Part shown: positions 9,486 through 19,258 of the stretch, piece by piece
Numbering within the stretch: the first letter of the stretch is position 1
Layout of the letters: each line of letters opens with the position of its first letter
Assembly (NCBI GenBank): GCA_015680685.1
Contig: MNCI01010451.1
Coordinates: forward strand, 229,996-272,915
Reading direction: 5' to 3'
Length of the DNA stretch: 42,920 nucleotides
DNA from: Gnetum montanum
Lineage: Eukaryota > Streptophyta > Gnetopsida > Gnetales > Gnetaceae
Program-made: the position numbers and the translations under genes
Notes under the pieces: generated by a model
The model's database searches: none
What the model saw: the letters and a program-made list of their open reading frames with translations, nothing else
What the model was told of the DNA's origin: nothing

Positions 9486-10415
9486 CTATGCCTTCAATTC
9501 TTGGATTTGCTCTTTGTTGGGGCCTACAACCAACATGTCATCCACATACAATAGCAAAATGATGAAATCTTTATCAAACCTCTTGAAATATGTACAAGGG
9601 TCTACATTGAGTCTATTATACCCAAGGCTCATGATATACAAGTCTAATCTCTTGTACCAACACCTTGGCACCTGTTTGAGATCGTACAGAGATTTGTTCA
9701 ACCTGCAAACCAAGTTTTCTTTGCCTTCTTCTACAAAACCTTCTACAAATATCACATATCTGCTGATGAAAACCTTGTGGGTAATGGGATCCCATAGGCA
9801 ATACCCCTTAACTCCATCAGCATACCCTAAGAAGATACATTTCTTGGACTTTGGGTCCAACTTTGATCTTTCTTGGTCATTGTACATCACATACACAAAA
9901 CTTCCAAATGTATGGAGATGAGAATAAACAGCTAGCTTACCAGTCCACATTTTCATTGGTGTTTTTAGATCAATAGCAGTTGATGGAGACCAACTGATTA
10001 AATAGCAGGTCATATTGACTGCTTCTACCCAAAATGACTTGGTTAGATTTGCAGCCCTAAACATTGATCTTGTTTTTTCCAACAAGGTTCTGTTCAGCCA
10101 TTCTTCCACTCCATTTTGTTGAGGAGTGTGTGCCACTGTGAATTGTCTTTTGATGCCTTCTTGTTGACAAAATGCATCAAATTCATCACTTGTATATTCT
10201 CCTCCATTATCCATCCTTAGACACTTGATCCTTTGTTCAAGCTCAAGTTCTACCTGTGCTTTAAAAACTTTGAAGACTAAAAAGACATATGCCTTCCTTT
10301 TGATTGGATACACCCAACATCTCCTAGAGTAATCATCAATGAAAGATACAAAGTATCTTGCTCCTCCTAGGGAAGTGAGTGATGCTTGCCAAACATTAGA
10401 GTGCATCAAGCCCAA
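9486..10415 (-). CDS. Copia G integrase core fused in frame to the second half of reverse transcriptase
   Basis: An open frame of 309 codons, entered here without its natural start. Residues 1-110 are the integrase core: HSNVW (canonical HSDVW, first catalytic Asp replaced by Asn, codon at 10395-10397), IDDYSRRCWVY, MDNGGEYTS (second Asp, 10209-10211) and TPQQNGVEEWLNRTLLE (catalytic Glu kept). The C-terminal block 'KCIFLGYADGVKGYCLWDP' follows. At about residue 225 the chain jumps from SRYVIFVEGF straight to EEGKENLVCRLNKSLYDLKQ, so roughly the first half of RT, including its first catalytic Asp, is gone without a frameshift. The RT catalytic YVDDM is present near the end. Integrase would insert the cDNA; neither enzyme can be active here. 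Confidence 0.85.
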   Translation of the reverse strand: MGLMHSNVWQASLTSLGGARYFVSFIDDYSRRCWVYPIKRKAYVFLVFKVFKAQVELELEQRIKCLRMDNGGEYTSDEFDAFCQQEGIKRQFTVAHTPQQNGVEEWLNRTLLEKTRSMFRAANLTKSFWVEAVNMTCYLISWSPSTAIDLKTPMKMWTGKLAVYSHLHTFGSFVYVMYNDQERSKLDPKSKKCIFLGYADGVKGYCLWDPITHKVFISRYVIFVEGFVEEGKENLVCRLNKSLYDLKQVPRCWYKRLDLYIMSLGYNRLNVDPCTYFKRFDKDFIILLLYVDDMLVVGPNKEQIQELKA

Positions 10416-10550
10416 GATGTCTCTACTCTTAGCTATTAATGTGCTGAACTTTAATCTATGTTGCTTACTAGTAACACAATGCTCACAAAATGATAAACAT
10501 ACCGAATTGAGCCTAGGAAGTAGTCTCTATTTAGAGAGAATCTTCAAACC
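10416..10550 (-). pseudogene. Gap between pre-integrase and integrase core of copia G
   Basis: Minus-strand remnants include a Cys/His stretch (around 10440-10500, SFCEHCVTSKQH-like) corresponding to the integrase zinc-binding HHCC module that normally sits between pre-integrase and core. Frameshifts separate it from both neighbouring frames. Confidence 0.5.
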
Positions 10551-11690
10551 TTATTCTAACATATGACCAAGCGTTCGATACCACAACATCATTGATTCTT
10601 CTTCTAAACTAGTTGATGCAACAGAAGACTCTCCCACTTGATGTGTGTTCCCCAGAAGCATGTACAAATTTGTAGCAACCTTTTTTGCCTTCATTAGCAC
10701 AAGTGCACCTTTCGTAATCTTCAAAATCCCATTCTCTATATGAGTTTTGCACCCAACATTATCTAGTTGTCCTAAAGATAGTAGATTTTTCTCTAGGCCC
10801 TCCACATGACGAACCTCTTTTATGGTGTGAATAGTGCCATCATACATCTTTATCTTAATAATACCACTACCAGTGATTTTCAAAACATGATCATTTCCCA
10901 TGTACACGGATCCTTTTGAGATTGGTTTGTAGTGATAAAACCATTCTCTCTGATAGGTCATGTGCCATGTTGCTCCTGAATTCAAGATCCAAGCATCAAT
11001 GAGCTTCTGTCTACCTTCAACAATAGTTGCCTCACTATATAGAACATCACCGTCATATGAGGTACTTGCCACATTCCCTTGAGGATTCTTTTCATTACTC
11101 TTCTTGTTCCAACACTCCTTCTTCAGGTGTCCTCTCTTGCCATAGTTGTAGTAAGTAATGTTTTTCTTTTTACATCTTAACTTGAATCTACCATGAATTT
11201 GGTTCCAATTGGAATCACATTCCATGGATCTCCCTCTCATCATTGTTAAGGCCTCCGCCTTGTTTGCCAACCTATCTTCCTTGTTCTTGCATTGACTTTC
11301 TTCTTCAAAAACCACAGCTGCAACCTTGTCAAAGACAAGATAATCCATAAGGACATTGTTGGTCAAGTTGATGATGAGTTGATCATATGAATTAGGTAGA
11401 CTTTGAAGTAGAATTTTTGCATGTTCACCTACATCTACTTTATAGCCCAACAATGTGAGTTGAGCAAATAAAGTATTTAGGGTGTTGATATGGTCAGTTA
11501 CTGATGAGGTTTTTGCCATACGAAGAGCGTAAAGTCTTCTCTTCAAGAAGATTTTGTTGTGGAGTGATTTAGCCTCATACAACTTCGTCAAAGTGTCCCA
11601 TATTTCCTTCGCCATCTTCTTTTCTACAATACTTGAAAGAACCCCATCTGCTAATGCCAAGTGTAAATATGCAATAGCATTACCATCCAT
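10551..11690 (-). CDS. Copia G gag-protease-pre-integrase frame
   Basis: 379 open codons. Residues 1-145 are gag (UBN2-type: EIWDTLTKLYEAKSLHNKIF, LKRRLYALRMAK, then LLQSLPNSYDQL). Around residue 180 the nucleic-acid-binding knuckle reads YYNYGKRGHLKKEC; the two first Cys of C-x2-C-x4-H-x4-C are Tyr, which should abolish zinc binding. The protease active site is WILNSGATWHM near residue 235, with Asn in place of catalytic Asp (codon 10980-10982). GAG_pre-integrase follows (LWYRTLGHM). The true gag start lies upstream (to about 11880), separated by a stop near 11724. All three key-site losses are single G-to-A changes on the coding strand. Confidence 0.85.
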   Translation of the reverse strand: MDGNAIAYLHLALADGVLSSIVEKKMAKEIWDTLTKLYEAKSLHNKIFLKRRLYALRMAKTSSVTDHINTLNTLFAQLTLLGYKVDVGEHAKILLQSLPNSYDQLIINLTNNVLMDYLVFDKVAAVVFEEESQCKNKEDRLANKAEALTMMRGRSMECDSNWNQIHGRFKLRCKKKNITYYNYGKRGHLKKECWNKKSNEKNPQGNVASTSYDGDVLYSEATIVEGRQKLIDAWILNSGATWHMTYQREWFYHYKPISKGSVYMGNDHVLKITGSGIIKIKMYDGTIHTIKEVRHVEGLEKNLLSLGQLDNVGCKTHIENGILKITKGALVLMKAKKVATNLYMLLGNTHQVGESSVASTSLEEESMMLWYRTLGHMLE

Positions 11691-11880
11691 TTCATTCCAC
11701 TTGTCATCATCTGTGACCTCCTACAGCCTTTCTCCAATAGCCGCCAGGCAATTATCTTTATGCAAAATTGCCTATATCTTTATTTTCCACAATGTGAAGT
11801 TGCTTCCATTGAACTTCTCTAGCCATTTTGTAAAACTTGTATGCAAGATCTGCAACACTTCCACAGACTATGAACATGGC
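11691..11880 (-). pseudogene. N-terminus of copia G gag
   Basis: Minus-strand translation (MAREVQWKQLHIVENKDIGNFA, then DNCLAAIGERL, stop, EVTDDDKWNEMDGNAIAYL) joins the larger gag frame after one stop and a frameshift. 'W...D..A...I...L' is the usual opening of copia gag. Confidence 0.65.
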
Positions 11881-11891
11881 TTCGATACCAC
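11879..11891 (-). promoter_or_regulatory. Primer-binding site of copia G
   Basis: On the minus strand TGGTATCGAAGCC follows the LTR end after one base. It resembles the initiator-tRNA-Met primer site (TGGTATCAGAGC) used by most plant copia elements. This fixes the element's orientation as minus. Confidence 0.8.
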
Positions 11892-12286
11892 TGTTAGTAG
11901 ATCTGGCAACAAAATATGAAATGAGATGAAAATAAAGAGCAATGGACACGAATCTTTTATGTGGAAAACCCCCAAAGTGGGAAAAAAAAACCACAGGCAA
12001 ATGTAGAAGGATCTTATTATCAAAAATGGGGATAACAACCTTCTCTCTTCATCACAAGGAGAGAACAAGAAGAAGCCTCTCTCTCATGCAATAGGAGAAG
12101 AATGTAAGAGTGGGATGGAAAAGGGGATATCGGTGATGGATCTGAATTTTGGTGAGGGAGGTCCCTTTTATATTGGTGAAGGGGCCCTTAAATAACTAAT
12201 GATAACCACCCACTATTTTAATAACCATAGCCTAATTTTATCATGATAACAATGACCTAAATTTATCATGATAATTATGGCCAACA
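11892..12286 (-). repeat. 5' LTR of copia G
   Basis: 395 bp, partner of 8623-9016. It carries the same palindromes TTATCATGATAA in decayed form at 12238-12249 and 12263-12274, and the same 'ccttttatattgg' TATA-like box. Confidence 0.9.
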
Positions 12287-12790
12287 GCAGGCCTTGGAGT
12301 TAGCACCGTAGGAAAGAAACTTCACACAAATGAGGGGGGCCTGGATCTTGATCAAAGCCATAATAGACGACGGCATAGTGTAGATTCTGTCACCGCAAAG
12401 TAGCCCGGAGGCCACCATGGACGGCAAGATGTCAACCCTTCGGTGATCAATCCACTGCCAAACAAACACAATCAAAGTTCCCCCACACATATCTATCGCA
12501 AAATACACTCCAAAATAAAATGGAATCGTCATGGCCACGGGTGGGGAATATACTAAGCCACGCGGGTAGGCATGCATTCTCGGATCAAATTAATTATGAT
12601 GGCGAGCAAAAACGTGATCAGGCAAATGGTGAGGGAGTGTTTGGGCAAAGAATTGAAGGTTCTGTGTAGAACAACGATAGATGGGATTTTCATGGCAAGT
12701 AATAGCAAGCCGCATCCAAATAGAAGAGGGTTTTCGAATTAGTAGTCGCTGCACAAGAGGGGCATGTGGCAATGGAAGTACAGAATGACA
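12287..12790 (-). pseudogene. C-terminal relic of a Yellow Stripe-Like (YSL, OPT family) metal-nicotianamine transporter
   Basis: Minus-strand translation shows the YSL end in order. Near 12670 an IYR...STQNLQFFA stretch; after a frameshift SLPKHSLTICLITFLLAI and INLIREC (membrane helix; family pattern 'FSALPKHCL.LC..FF..A...NL.RD'). A stop lies near 12556 with another frameshift. Then VAMTIPFYFGVYFAIDMCGG, TLIVFVWQWID (helix), and VASGLLCGDRIYTMPSSIM with ALIKIQAPLICVKF, equivalent to the family's 'mAmaiPFy.GaYFAIDMcvG' and 'aVASGLICGDG.W.lPssilal....PPICM.F'. YSL proteins carry metal-nicotianamine chelates across membranes. Only the last ~150 of about 670 residues survive. Upstream exons are replaced by gypsy F, and copia G sits at the C-terminus. 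It is the only cellular gene seen and has higher GC than its surroundings. Confidence 0.82.
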
Positions 12791-12879
12791 TGCAGTGACA
12801 AACAGGCATCATGGCAGCAGCATTGGTAGTGGGCATTACGACAACAACGAGAGTAGCACTGGTGTAACAGTGCAGTCAT
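12791..12879. other. Junction between YSL relic and gypsy F
   Basis: A short block of trinucleotide-like composition (repeated 'gcagcag', 'acaacaac') separates the YSL relic from the last recognisable part of element F. Neither a 3' LTR of F nor more YSL coding is seen, so the junction results from a deletion or recombination. Confidence 0.4.
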
Positions 12880-13900
12880 CTAGATTTAATTGGATGCTAC
12901 TTCTAGTTTGAATTTTTAGTTTGATTATTATTTGAAATAGCCAGTTGAAACTCAAGTCTTGCAGGATGGATAAGGCCCCATTTATAGGGGATGTTGACGG
13001 TAATAGTGTCTTAAATGCCTTCTTGCTCCATCCACTAGAATGGTGCATCTTTCTTGGTCAATTCTACCAATGGTTTTTCTATCTTGGAAAATTTTTTTAT
13101 GAACCTTTGATCTGTGTGACTTAGAAATGAGCTGACATCTTTAACAATTTGTGGCCTATAGGTGATGTTCTAAATTACTCTTATCTTTTCTAGGTCTACT
13201 TTTATTCCTTTCTATGATACCTTATGTTCCAAAACGATCCCATCTTGGACCATTAAATGGCTCTTTTGCTAATTGAGCTTTAAATTGGTTTCAATACATC
13301 TTTTTAATACCTACTCCAAAACATCAAATGCCTACTTGAAATCTAGTCCATAAGTAGAGAAATCATCCATAAATACTTCTATGTCATTACTAATTTGTTT
13401 CTTAAAGATACTCGGTATTAATCTCTGAAAAGTAGCAAGTGCATTGCACAAGCAAAAAGCCATTTTCTTGTAAGTAAATGTTTCCCATGAACTGGTAAAT
13501 GTAGTCTTTTCTTGGTCTTTTGGTGAAATGTGAATATGGTTATATCCATTGTACATGTTAAGCTATAGTACTAGTGTCCTTCTATAGTATCTAGGACCTA
13601 ATTAACAAATGGTAGAAGAAAATGGTCCTTGAATGTTGTAGAGTTCAACAACTAGAAATCGATACATACTCTTCACTTGCCCTCCTTTTTCAAAACAATG
13701 ACCAAAGGGCTAACCCATTCATTATCTGAAATGGGGTAGATGAATCTTGCTTTTAATAACTTTTCCAATTCCTATTTTACTACTTTCTTAAGCTAAGGAT
13801 TCAACCTTCTCTAAGGTTGGCAGCATGGTGTGATAGCTAGATCTATGTAAATCCGATGTTGACATATTTGTGGATCAATGCATGTTATCTCATCATAAGA
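12880..13900 (-). pseudogene. RT and beginning of RNase H of element F
   Basis: Minus-strand blocks: MYNGYNHIHISPKDQEKTTF, then SWETFTYKKMAFCLCNALAT with FQRLI, then IEVFMDDFSTYG. These are RT motifs A-flank, B and C (catalytic Asp pair in FMDD, Tyr replaced by Phe as in Athila-type RTs). Further left comes KDVSSFLSHTD, then FIKKFSKIEKPLVELTKKDA and PF, the RT-RNase H junction, then ALSILQDLSFNWLFQI, the start of RNase H. Nothing recognisable follows. RT copies element RNA into DNA. Several stops break the frame. Confidence 0.8.
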
Positions 13901-14299
13901 CCATGCAAATGTTGTTGATCATTTATTGACTACTTCTGATAATCTCTTCTTTTGATCTTTATCAAGGTTGGCATTGATGATTACTAGTTTTTTATTATTT
14001 AGAGAGGCATATTCTAGAACATCTAATAAGGCTTTTAACTCTAACGGTTCCACTGAAACTTATCTAAGATCTCTAGTTGTCCCCATTCAACGTCTACTTC
14101 TTGGTATGAGTGTGTATAGAGGTGTTTTCTTCGTAATTGTTCCAGCTTATCTATTTCCTCAACATTGGCACTTATGATCTAATTAGTTGGTTTCATGTAT
14201 ATTTTAGATTCTATCTCTTTATCTATCATTGGCCACTGGGTGGCTTGTTCTTTAGTGGCTGTTGCATACAGACACTGTTGCACATACATTTTTTCTAAA

Positions 14300-14720
14300 C
14301 ATTGATTGCATGTTGTGCTCTTTCCTTGTATATCATTGCACCCATTATCATTGTATGTAATACATGGAACTCAATGTCTTTTTATAATGCCAGCTTCAAC
14401 TTCCTTAAAAATCTCCAAGGACAAATCTCTAATTCCAAGCTTAACATCCATAGTGCTAAGCCTTACCCTTTCCATTATTACAAGAAATTCTCCCTTGTTT
14501 TTTTTTTCCACATGGATTACTAGGAAGTTGGCAGGGTAGGACCAACCACTTATGGTGGTGATGAAAACATCCACCTATTCAAGTGGAATAGTCATTGACT
14601 AATCTGCAAGCTCTAATCAGATATTACTTTTCCTTAGTGACAAAACATTCCAAACTTTATACATATCCTATGAAATTAAGTTCACTCTTAACCAAGAATC
14701 CAATAGAGCTTTAAATGATT
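14300..14720 (-). pseudogene. Protease region of element F
   Basis: Minus-strand translation gives FKALLDSWLRVN (retropepsin active site, canonical LLDSGS.vNL with Gly lost), then ITTISGWSYPANFLVIHVEK and IMERVRLSTMDVKLGIRDLS. The counterpart in element A (22880-23230) reads KALLDSSSIVNLIS ... CGWSYPTNFLVIKVK ... IMGRSWLNTVDARMGIRDLS. The alignment leaves no doubt about homology. It is inactive. Confidence 0.75.
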
Positions 14721-15429
14721 TGTGACCTACTATTTGGAGATATATCAAAGGACTTCCTGGATCTATTCTCTTTTGGGAAAGTGCTCCTACCTCTATCTAA
14801 TGTGTAATGATTTGGGTTAGCATGATAGTAGTTAGATTTGGATTGGTAGAAGATGGAAGCCTAGGATTCTCTAGAGGAGTATGTGTATATGGGGTTGATG
14901 TAGATGGAGTCTCCATTCTTTGAACCCTTTCTAGGCTTGTTCAAAAGAATGGATATTTCATGAATCAAGGTTCATTCATTATTACCTCCTCCTACATGTT
15001 TATTTCCCTTATCACATTCTTCTACTGTGGTTGTGATGGTAGCTTCCCATACATGACTTGTGGTGGCACTAGCAGGAAAGAATTGAAAGGTTGATTTCAT
15101 GAACCAACTATTGGTTGATTTGCATAGAGATTGGGATCCATCCCAGGAGTTGTAGGTTTTTAATACTTGGGTGGATAATAATGAGAAGAAGTGTGAACTA
15201 AAGTATTCCCCAAAGAGATTAGACGTTGTACATAATATCCATAAGGATCTAGTTACCTATATGAATATTGTTGCCTTGGCGATGGCATTGCCCATGCCTG
15301 TGATTGTTACCACTACTACTGGTATTGCTCCTGCAGTTGAGGGTAGGCTCTACTTGGGTATTAGGTTGGCTAGAAGGATTCTCTAAGATTACCTTGAGGA
15401 TAAGATAGTCATCTTGACATCTACTTTTT

Positions 15430-17373
15430 AAAAAATCTCAGATTGAGTGCGCATGCCCCAAACTCTTGCAAGTGGTCCATAACACGACAACATTCCTTAG
15501 AATGTTCATACTAGCACACCTTGCATCCTTTCTCTTCTTCTGAACTAAAGTTAGTACACTCCTCAACTATAGCAACTTTTTCTTTCTGCTTATAACCTTC
15601 TCATCCATGATCCCTTCTCTTCTTCTTATCTTTGCCTTTATTGAATGCTTTTTCTAGTCATTCTTCTACTATATTAAGAGCTATAGCAAACTTTTCATCC
15701 ACTAAGTCCCACATTTTCTCTACCTTTGTTGCTCTATCATTTACTAATTTTTGAATTAGTAGAGTCTTCTTGTGGATGACGCCCTTCAAGGTTTCATCTT
15801 CTTTTTTGTCACACATTCACACAACTTGTTTTTATTGATGAATCTTGGTTATATTCTTCAACTAACTCTCTCTTCTTTAACTCTCCTTCCTCTTTTACCA
15901 CTTGGTCTATTAACCTTTGGACTGAATGGATTGTCATCTTTGATAATCTTCCATAGGCGTAGACCCCAAGGATCTCTCTAGTTTTGTTTCTTAACCCATC
16001 AACAAAGTCTCTAAGTTCCATTTCTGAGAATCCATGGCCTGGGCATCTATGCAAAAGAGAATAATATCTACTCATTGGTACATCAAGGGATTCATGTATC
16101 TCTTTCTTTCATCCTTAGATTTGCTTTCTGAGGTTAGACACTCTTAAGTTTAATATTTTTCGTTAAAGAGCTTCAGCATGGTACTCCATCTTCTAATCAA
16201 TTCTAGTTCTAATTATCTGCACTAGCTCTCTACCTCTTTAATGAGTGTTCTAAGAAATAACTTTAGCTTCTTCCAATTACTTTCAATATTTTGAAGGGCA
16301 AAAGCACCATAGAATGCTTGAAGGTGATGTTGTGGATCTACATTATATCTGCCTTCAAATTTAGGAATATTATTTATGTCTAGTCTCTTGATGCAACTAT
16401 TCCTTACATGCCTAATTGTAATATACATTATTTCCCTAATATTGATCATACTATGAGGGGCCAATAAGGGCTCTTCATGGTCATTGGATTCGTAAGCTCT
16501 GTTGTAGTGATGTCCCCTTTGGTGCTCATAATGTTCTCTCTTATCATGTCTATTCCTGTCTCTTCTTGGTTCATACTCATCCTCTTCTTCATTAGGATAC
16601 CTTCAGCAATATTCATGTCTATCATGATCCCTATGCCTTTCCCTATTGTAACTTCTAAGTCTTCATTCCCTTTTGTTAGAGTTTGTTAATGATCGTGAGG
16701 AGAAGGAGGAAGCAGTTGGAGAGCAATGCCAATTAGTTCTCCTTCTGTGTTTTTGTAGTTCATCCCTTTGTAATTTTGCAGAAGCTCTAGGCCTTGATCT
16801 TGCCCTATGCTTAGAGTTTTCTACCTCTCTTCTTAGTATCCCTACAAGAGTTGAATACAATCATACCTTGATATGTTCTTCCAAACAAATAATATGCATT
16901 TGTGAGTGGACTTCATGATTGTGGTGGAGTTTCTCTATTAAGAATGCATCATCATTAATTTCCTCTAGGACAACATTGTTTTTTACTTTCTTTCCTTTAC
17001 TATTTTCATGCCTTGTCTCCATAACAACATCTCTTCGTAATTGCACCTCTATGGGTTGATACAACCTAGTCATGTCTTTGTTCATATGATATCCTTCTTG
17101 TGCATGGCCCAAGTTCATCCACATTAAGGCTGCCTAAAGCATGGATGGTGCTAAATATTCTAGAGGCAAAATAATGTTGCCCTATAATTCTCCCCACCTT
17201 AGCTACTCACCCTAGTAAAATATGAATGTTGAATCAAGATAATAGGGATCGACATGAGCATATGAAATCCTTATTTGCGTAGGTGTACTCAAGCCTTCAT
17301 CATTGTGTCTCCTATGATTACTTTTTTGTGGCTCTTTGGTAAGTGATAACTTCTCTTTAAGTGTTGAATCCAT
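15430..17373 (-). pseudogene. gag of element F
   Basis: ATG complement at 17371-17373 (MDSTLKEKLSLTKEP), placed as in A (20328), B (33139) and C (41552). In order: YAHVDPYYLDSTFIFY (N-terminal 'vYtH.de...nFtFi'), a Ser/Arg-rich linker (16663-16860), SCIKRLDINNIPKFEGRYN and VDPQHHLQAFYGAFALQNIE (capsid start), YYSLLHRCPGHGFSE, then VDGLRNKTREILGVYAYGRL and EEGELKKRE. A zinc-knuckle-like CKVC-x3-H-x3-C, with a stop inside, lies near 15520. At least six breaks divide it. Confidence 0.8.
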
Positions 17374-17499
17374 ATTGTGTGTTTGATGCTTTAGTTGTAC
17401 GTGTGTTATTAAAATTGATTAAAAGTGTAAAGGATAAACTTTGTGGTTCTTAATATAACAAACTTTCTAAGATCAACTAATTAGCACACATTAACACAT

Positions 17500-17517
17500 C
17501 CTTGACAACAGCACCAA
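17500..17517 (-). promoter_or_regulatory. tRNA-Asp-type primer-binding site of element F
   Basis: On the minus strand, one base after the LTR end CATCA, the sequence is TGGTGCTGTTGTCAAGGA. The complement of plant tRNA-Asp 3' end is TGGCGCCGTTGCCGGGGA; most differences are transitions. Confidence 0.75.
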
Positions 17518-17518
17518 T

Positions 17519-18320
17519 GATGAGTGGTGGCATATCCCAACACTCTACCATATAAGTCACAAGTTTTCACACACTCCCAAATCCTAATCCATAGATGAAC
17601 AATGTAATTATGCTAGGGGTTGATATTAAGTTTGCAATCGTTGTCTTCTTACCTTAAGTTAGTGAAAAATGAATGTATGGTTTAACTCACAGTGAGGCAT
17701 ATGATAGATGATATTGTAAGGCTTAAATAATTCCTAGTGGTAAACATGATTAAAAATGGAATTAAATTTTAAGTCTAAATAACATAGAAATGTAAATCTA
17801 TTCTATCCTAAAGCAATGAGTATCTAGTCCTAGTTTACTGGTCATGTCTTGGGCTTATGTAATTCTCAATGGGATTACCAAGTGGAATCACTACTGAGAG
17901 AATTAAGTGAGACTACTACTAGGTTACCAAACAATTACACTTAAATACTTGAAACCAATTGTACCCATTCCACTTAACTAATGGGTATAAAAGTAAAGTA
18001 CTTTGGAATCTAAATGATAAAACTAGGAAAATAGGAAAATTATGCTAAGTGAACAAGAGAATAAATGAACTAAAGCAATGCTACAATGATGTAAAACAAT
18101 CTCAATCTTTATTATCAATAATAAATTGTGTTCAAGTACAATTTACTTGAATAAAGACTCTAGTTAACTGCTTAACACCACACTATGGACATTCATACTA
18201 TCACTAAAACTATGAAATGAAACTGTAAGAGTTTAGGTAAGGGCTGGCAAAGATTTTTATTACTTGTGCACCCAAGTGTTAGTACATATAGGATTGCATA
18301 ACTCCCAAGACATTGTATCA
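17519..18320 (-). repeat. 5' LTR of element F
   Basis: On the minus strand it ends 'ggatatgccaccactCATCA', like C ('ggtatctcgccactCATCA') and A ('ggtacctcaccgctCATCA'). It also holds 'agagtctttattcaag' and 'aataaag' (near 18108) in the same order as A. The other end, minus-strand TGATACAATG at 18320, is chosen because copia gag J is recognisable beyond it. The length of 802 bp is shorter than A (914) mainly because the U3 array is lacking. Confidence 0.65.
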
Positions 18321-18756
18321 ACTATGATGTAGCATGAGCTATGATATCATAGATACAATATTGCATTTGGAGAAAAAATGGTTTCATCAAGTTATGTACT
18401 TCATCTACTAAATTGATAAACCCTTCTCTTCCTGTATATTTGCCTTCTTTGCTATGTTGACTCGATAAGTAGGCTTGCTTATTTATGTTACACGTCTTTC
18501 TTGCTTTCATGATTTGAATAGTTCTAATTTTTGCTACAAGTTCATTGATGCTAATCATGCTTAAATTTCTTGAAATAACAATGTTTTCCATGGTATTCTC
18601 AAACCTAGGATCTGTGGAAAGAGCTTGAACAATCTTCTATACCTTTTGGAGTTTAGAATACCCATAACCATACTCATCTATTCTTCTAATACTAATATAC
18701 ATTCATGAGAAAAATTCTTCTCTATCTTTGAGAAAGAGTCTTATGGTTAATTGCAT
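18321..18756 (-). pseudogene. Fragment of Ty1/copia gag (element J)
   Basis: Minus-strand translation runs EYGYGYSKLQKV, then IVQALSTDPRFENTMENIVI, then NLSMISINELVAKIRTIQIM and KARKTCN. This follows the copia gag pattern 'ivraLt.rFe..v..iee.kdLs.lsidELi..L...E'. It is cut on the right by element B (18757) and on the left by the LTR of F. It is the oldest layer in this part of the nest. Confidence 0.6.
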
Positions 18757-19258
18757 TGATGAGTGTGTGTCAATGCATCCTTGTCAATGTATCCTCAAAT
18801 ACGTTGATACATATGCATCAACACCATTCCACCCTAAGCTTATATAAATGTGTGCATCATATGCATTTATAACACCTTTGGTCATTTCTGCAGTGAAGCT
18901 CTTGCATTTGCTTTCATAGGACTTAGCTAAATTTTCCTATAAGTGCCCGTAGCATAGAATGAATTGCTCAAATGAAGTTTTATTTAAGTGGCATTATACT
19001 TGAAAAAATTTTATAACCAATAATAAAATCCATATTGATTCCTTCCATTGCACCACTTGGATTAGCACTTAGTTTATTTACAAGCACTTTACTTTCCTAT
19101 GCTTAGGAAATTAATAATTTAATAGTTTATTTTGTAACCACATAAGCACAACCACTTTAAACATAATATATTAATGTTTGGTAATCCCAATAATGAATAC
19201 TTGGTATGCCTAGCAATACATACTTGATAATCCAGCAACATTAATATATGTTTAGGAT
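18757..19258 (+). repeat. 5' LTR of element B, first part (U3 and R)
   Basis: It starts TGATGAGTGTG and carries palindrome-like motifs GTTGATACATATGCATCAAC (about 18803-18822) before TATATAAA at 18841. The sequence breaks off at 19258 where A begins and resumes after 32650: '...aataatatatgtttaggat' here continues as 'ggttacaaaaagtag' at 32656, as the LTRs of A and C do at this place. The joined LTR is about 834 bp. Confidence 0.82.

Larger units (their letters stand above)
8623..12286 (-). mobile_element. Ty1/copia element G, 3.66 kb, minus strand, internally deleted
   Basis: Two LTRs of 394 and 395 bp (TGTTAG...CCAACA in plus coordinates) flank an interior in copia order on the minus strand: primer site, gag, zinc knuckle, protease, pre-integrase, integrase core, then the late part of RT. 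A primer site TGGTATCGAAGCC lies beside the right LTR and a purine tract 'ccaagtggaagat' beside the left LTR. By hand count the LTRs differ at about 26 sites plus one indel (near 7%). The immediate 5-bp flanks (ggcat and gcagg) do not match, so no target duplication can be shown. It interrupts DNA at the 3' end of the YSL relic. Confidence 0.88.
12880..18320 (-). mobile_element. Ty3/gypsy (Athila-like) element F, minus strand, 3' half missing
   Basis: From right to left: 5' LTR (17519-18320), tRNA-Asp-type primer site, gag, protease, RT and the start of RNase H, then an abrupt end near 12880. Integrase, accessory region and 3' LTR are absent. Gag, protease and RT blocks match elements A, B and C, so all four are one lineage. 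FMDDFSTYG in RT and the tRNA-Asp primer site are features of plant Athila-type elements. Heavy stop load suggests an old copy. Confidence 0.8.

Noticed and set aside
9151-9921. Plus-strand frames of 75 and 159 codons
   Set aside because: They are antisense shadows of the well-supported copia RT and integrase on the minus strand.
8618-12291. Target-site duplication for copia G
   Set aside because: The flanks ggcat and gcagg share only part of their bases; the element is well bounded by LTRs but a duplication cannot be claimed.
16477-16918. Plus-strand frames over 16477-16689 and 16673-16918
   Set aside because: Antisense to the Ser/Arg-rich linker of the gag of element F, which is supported by homology to A, B and C.
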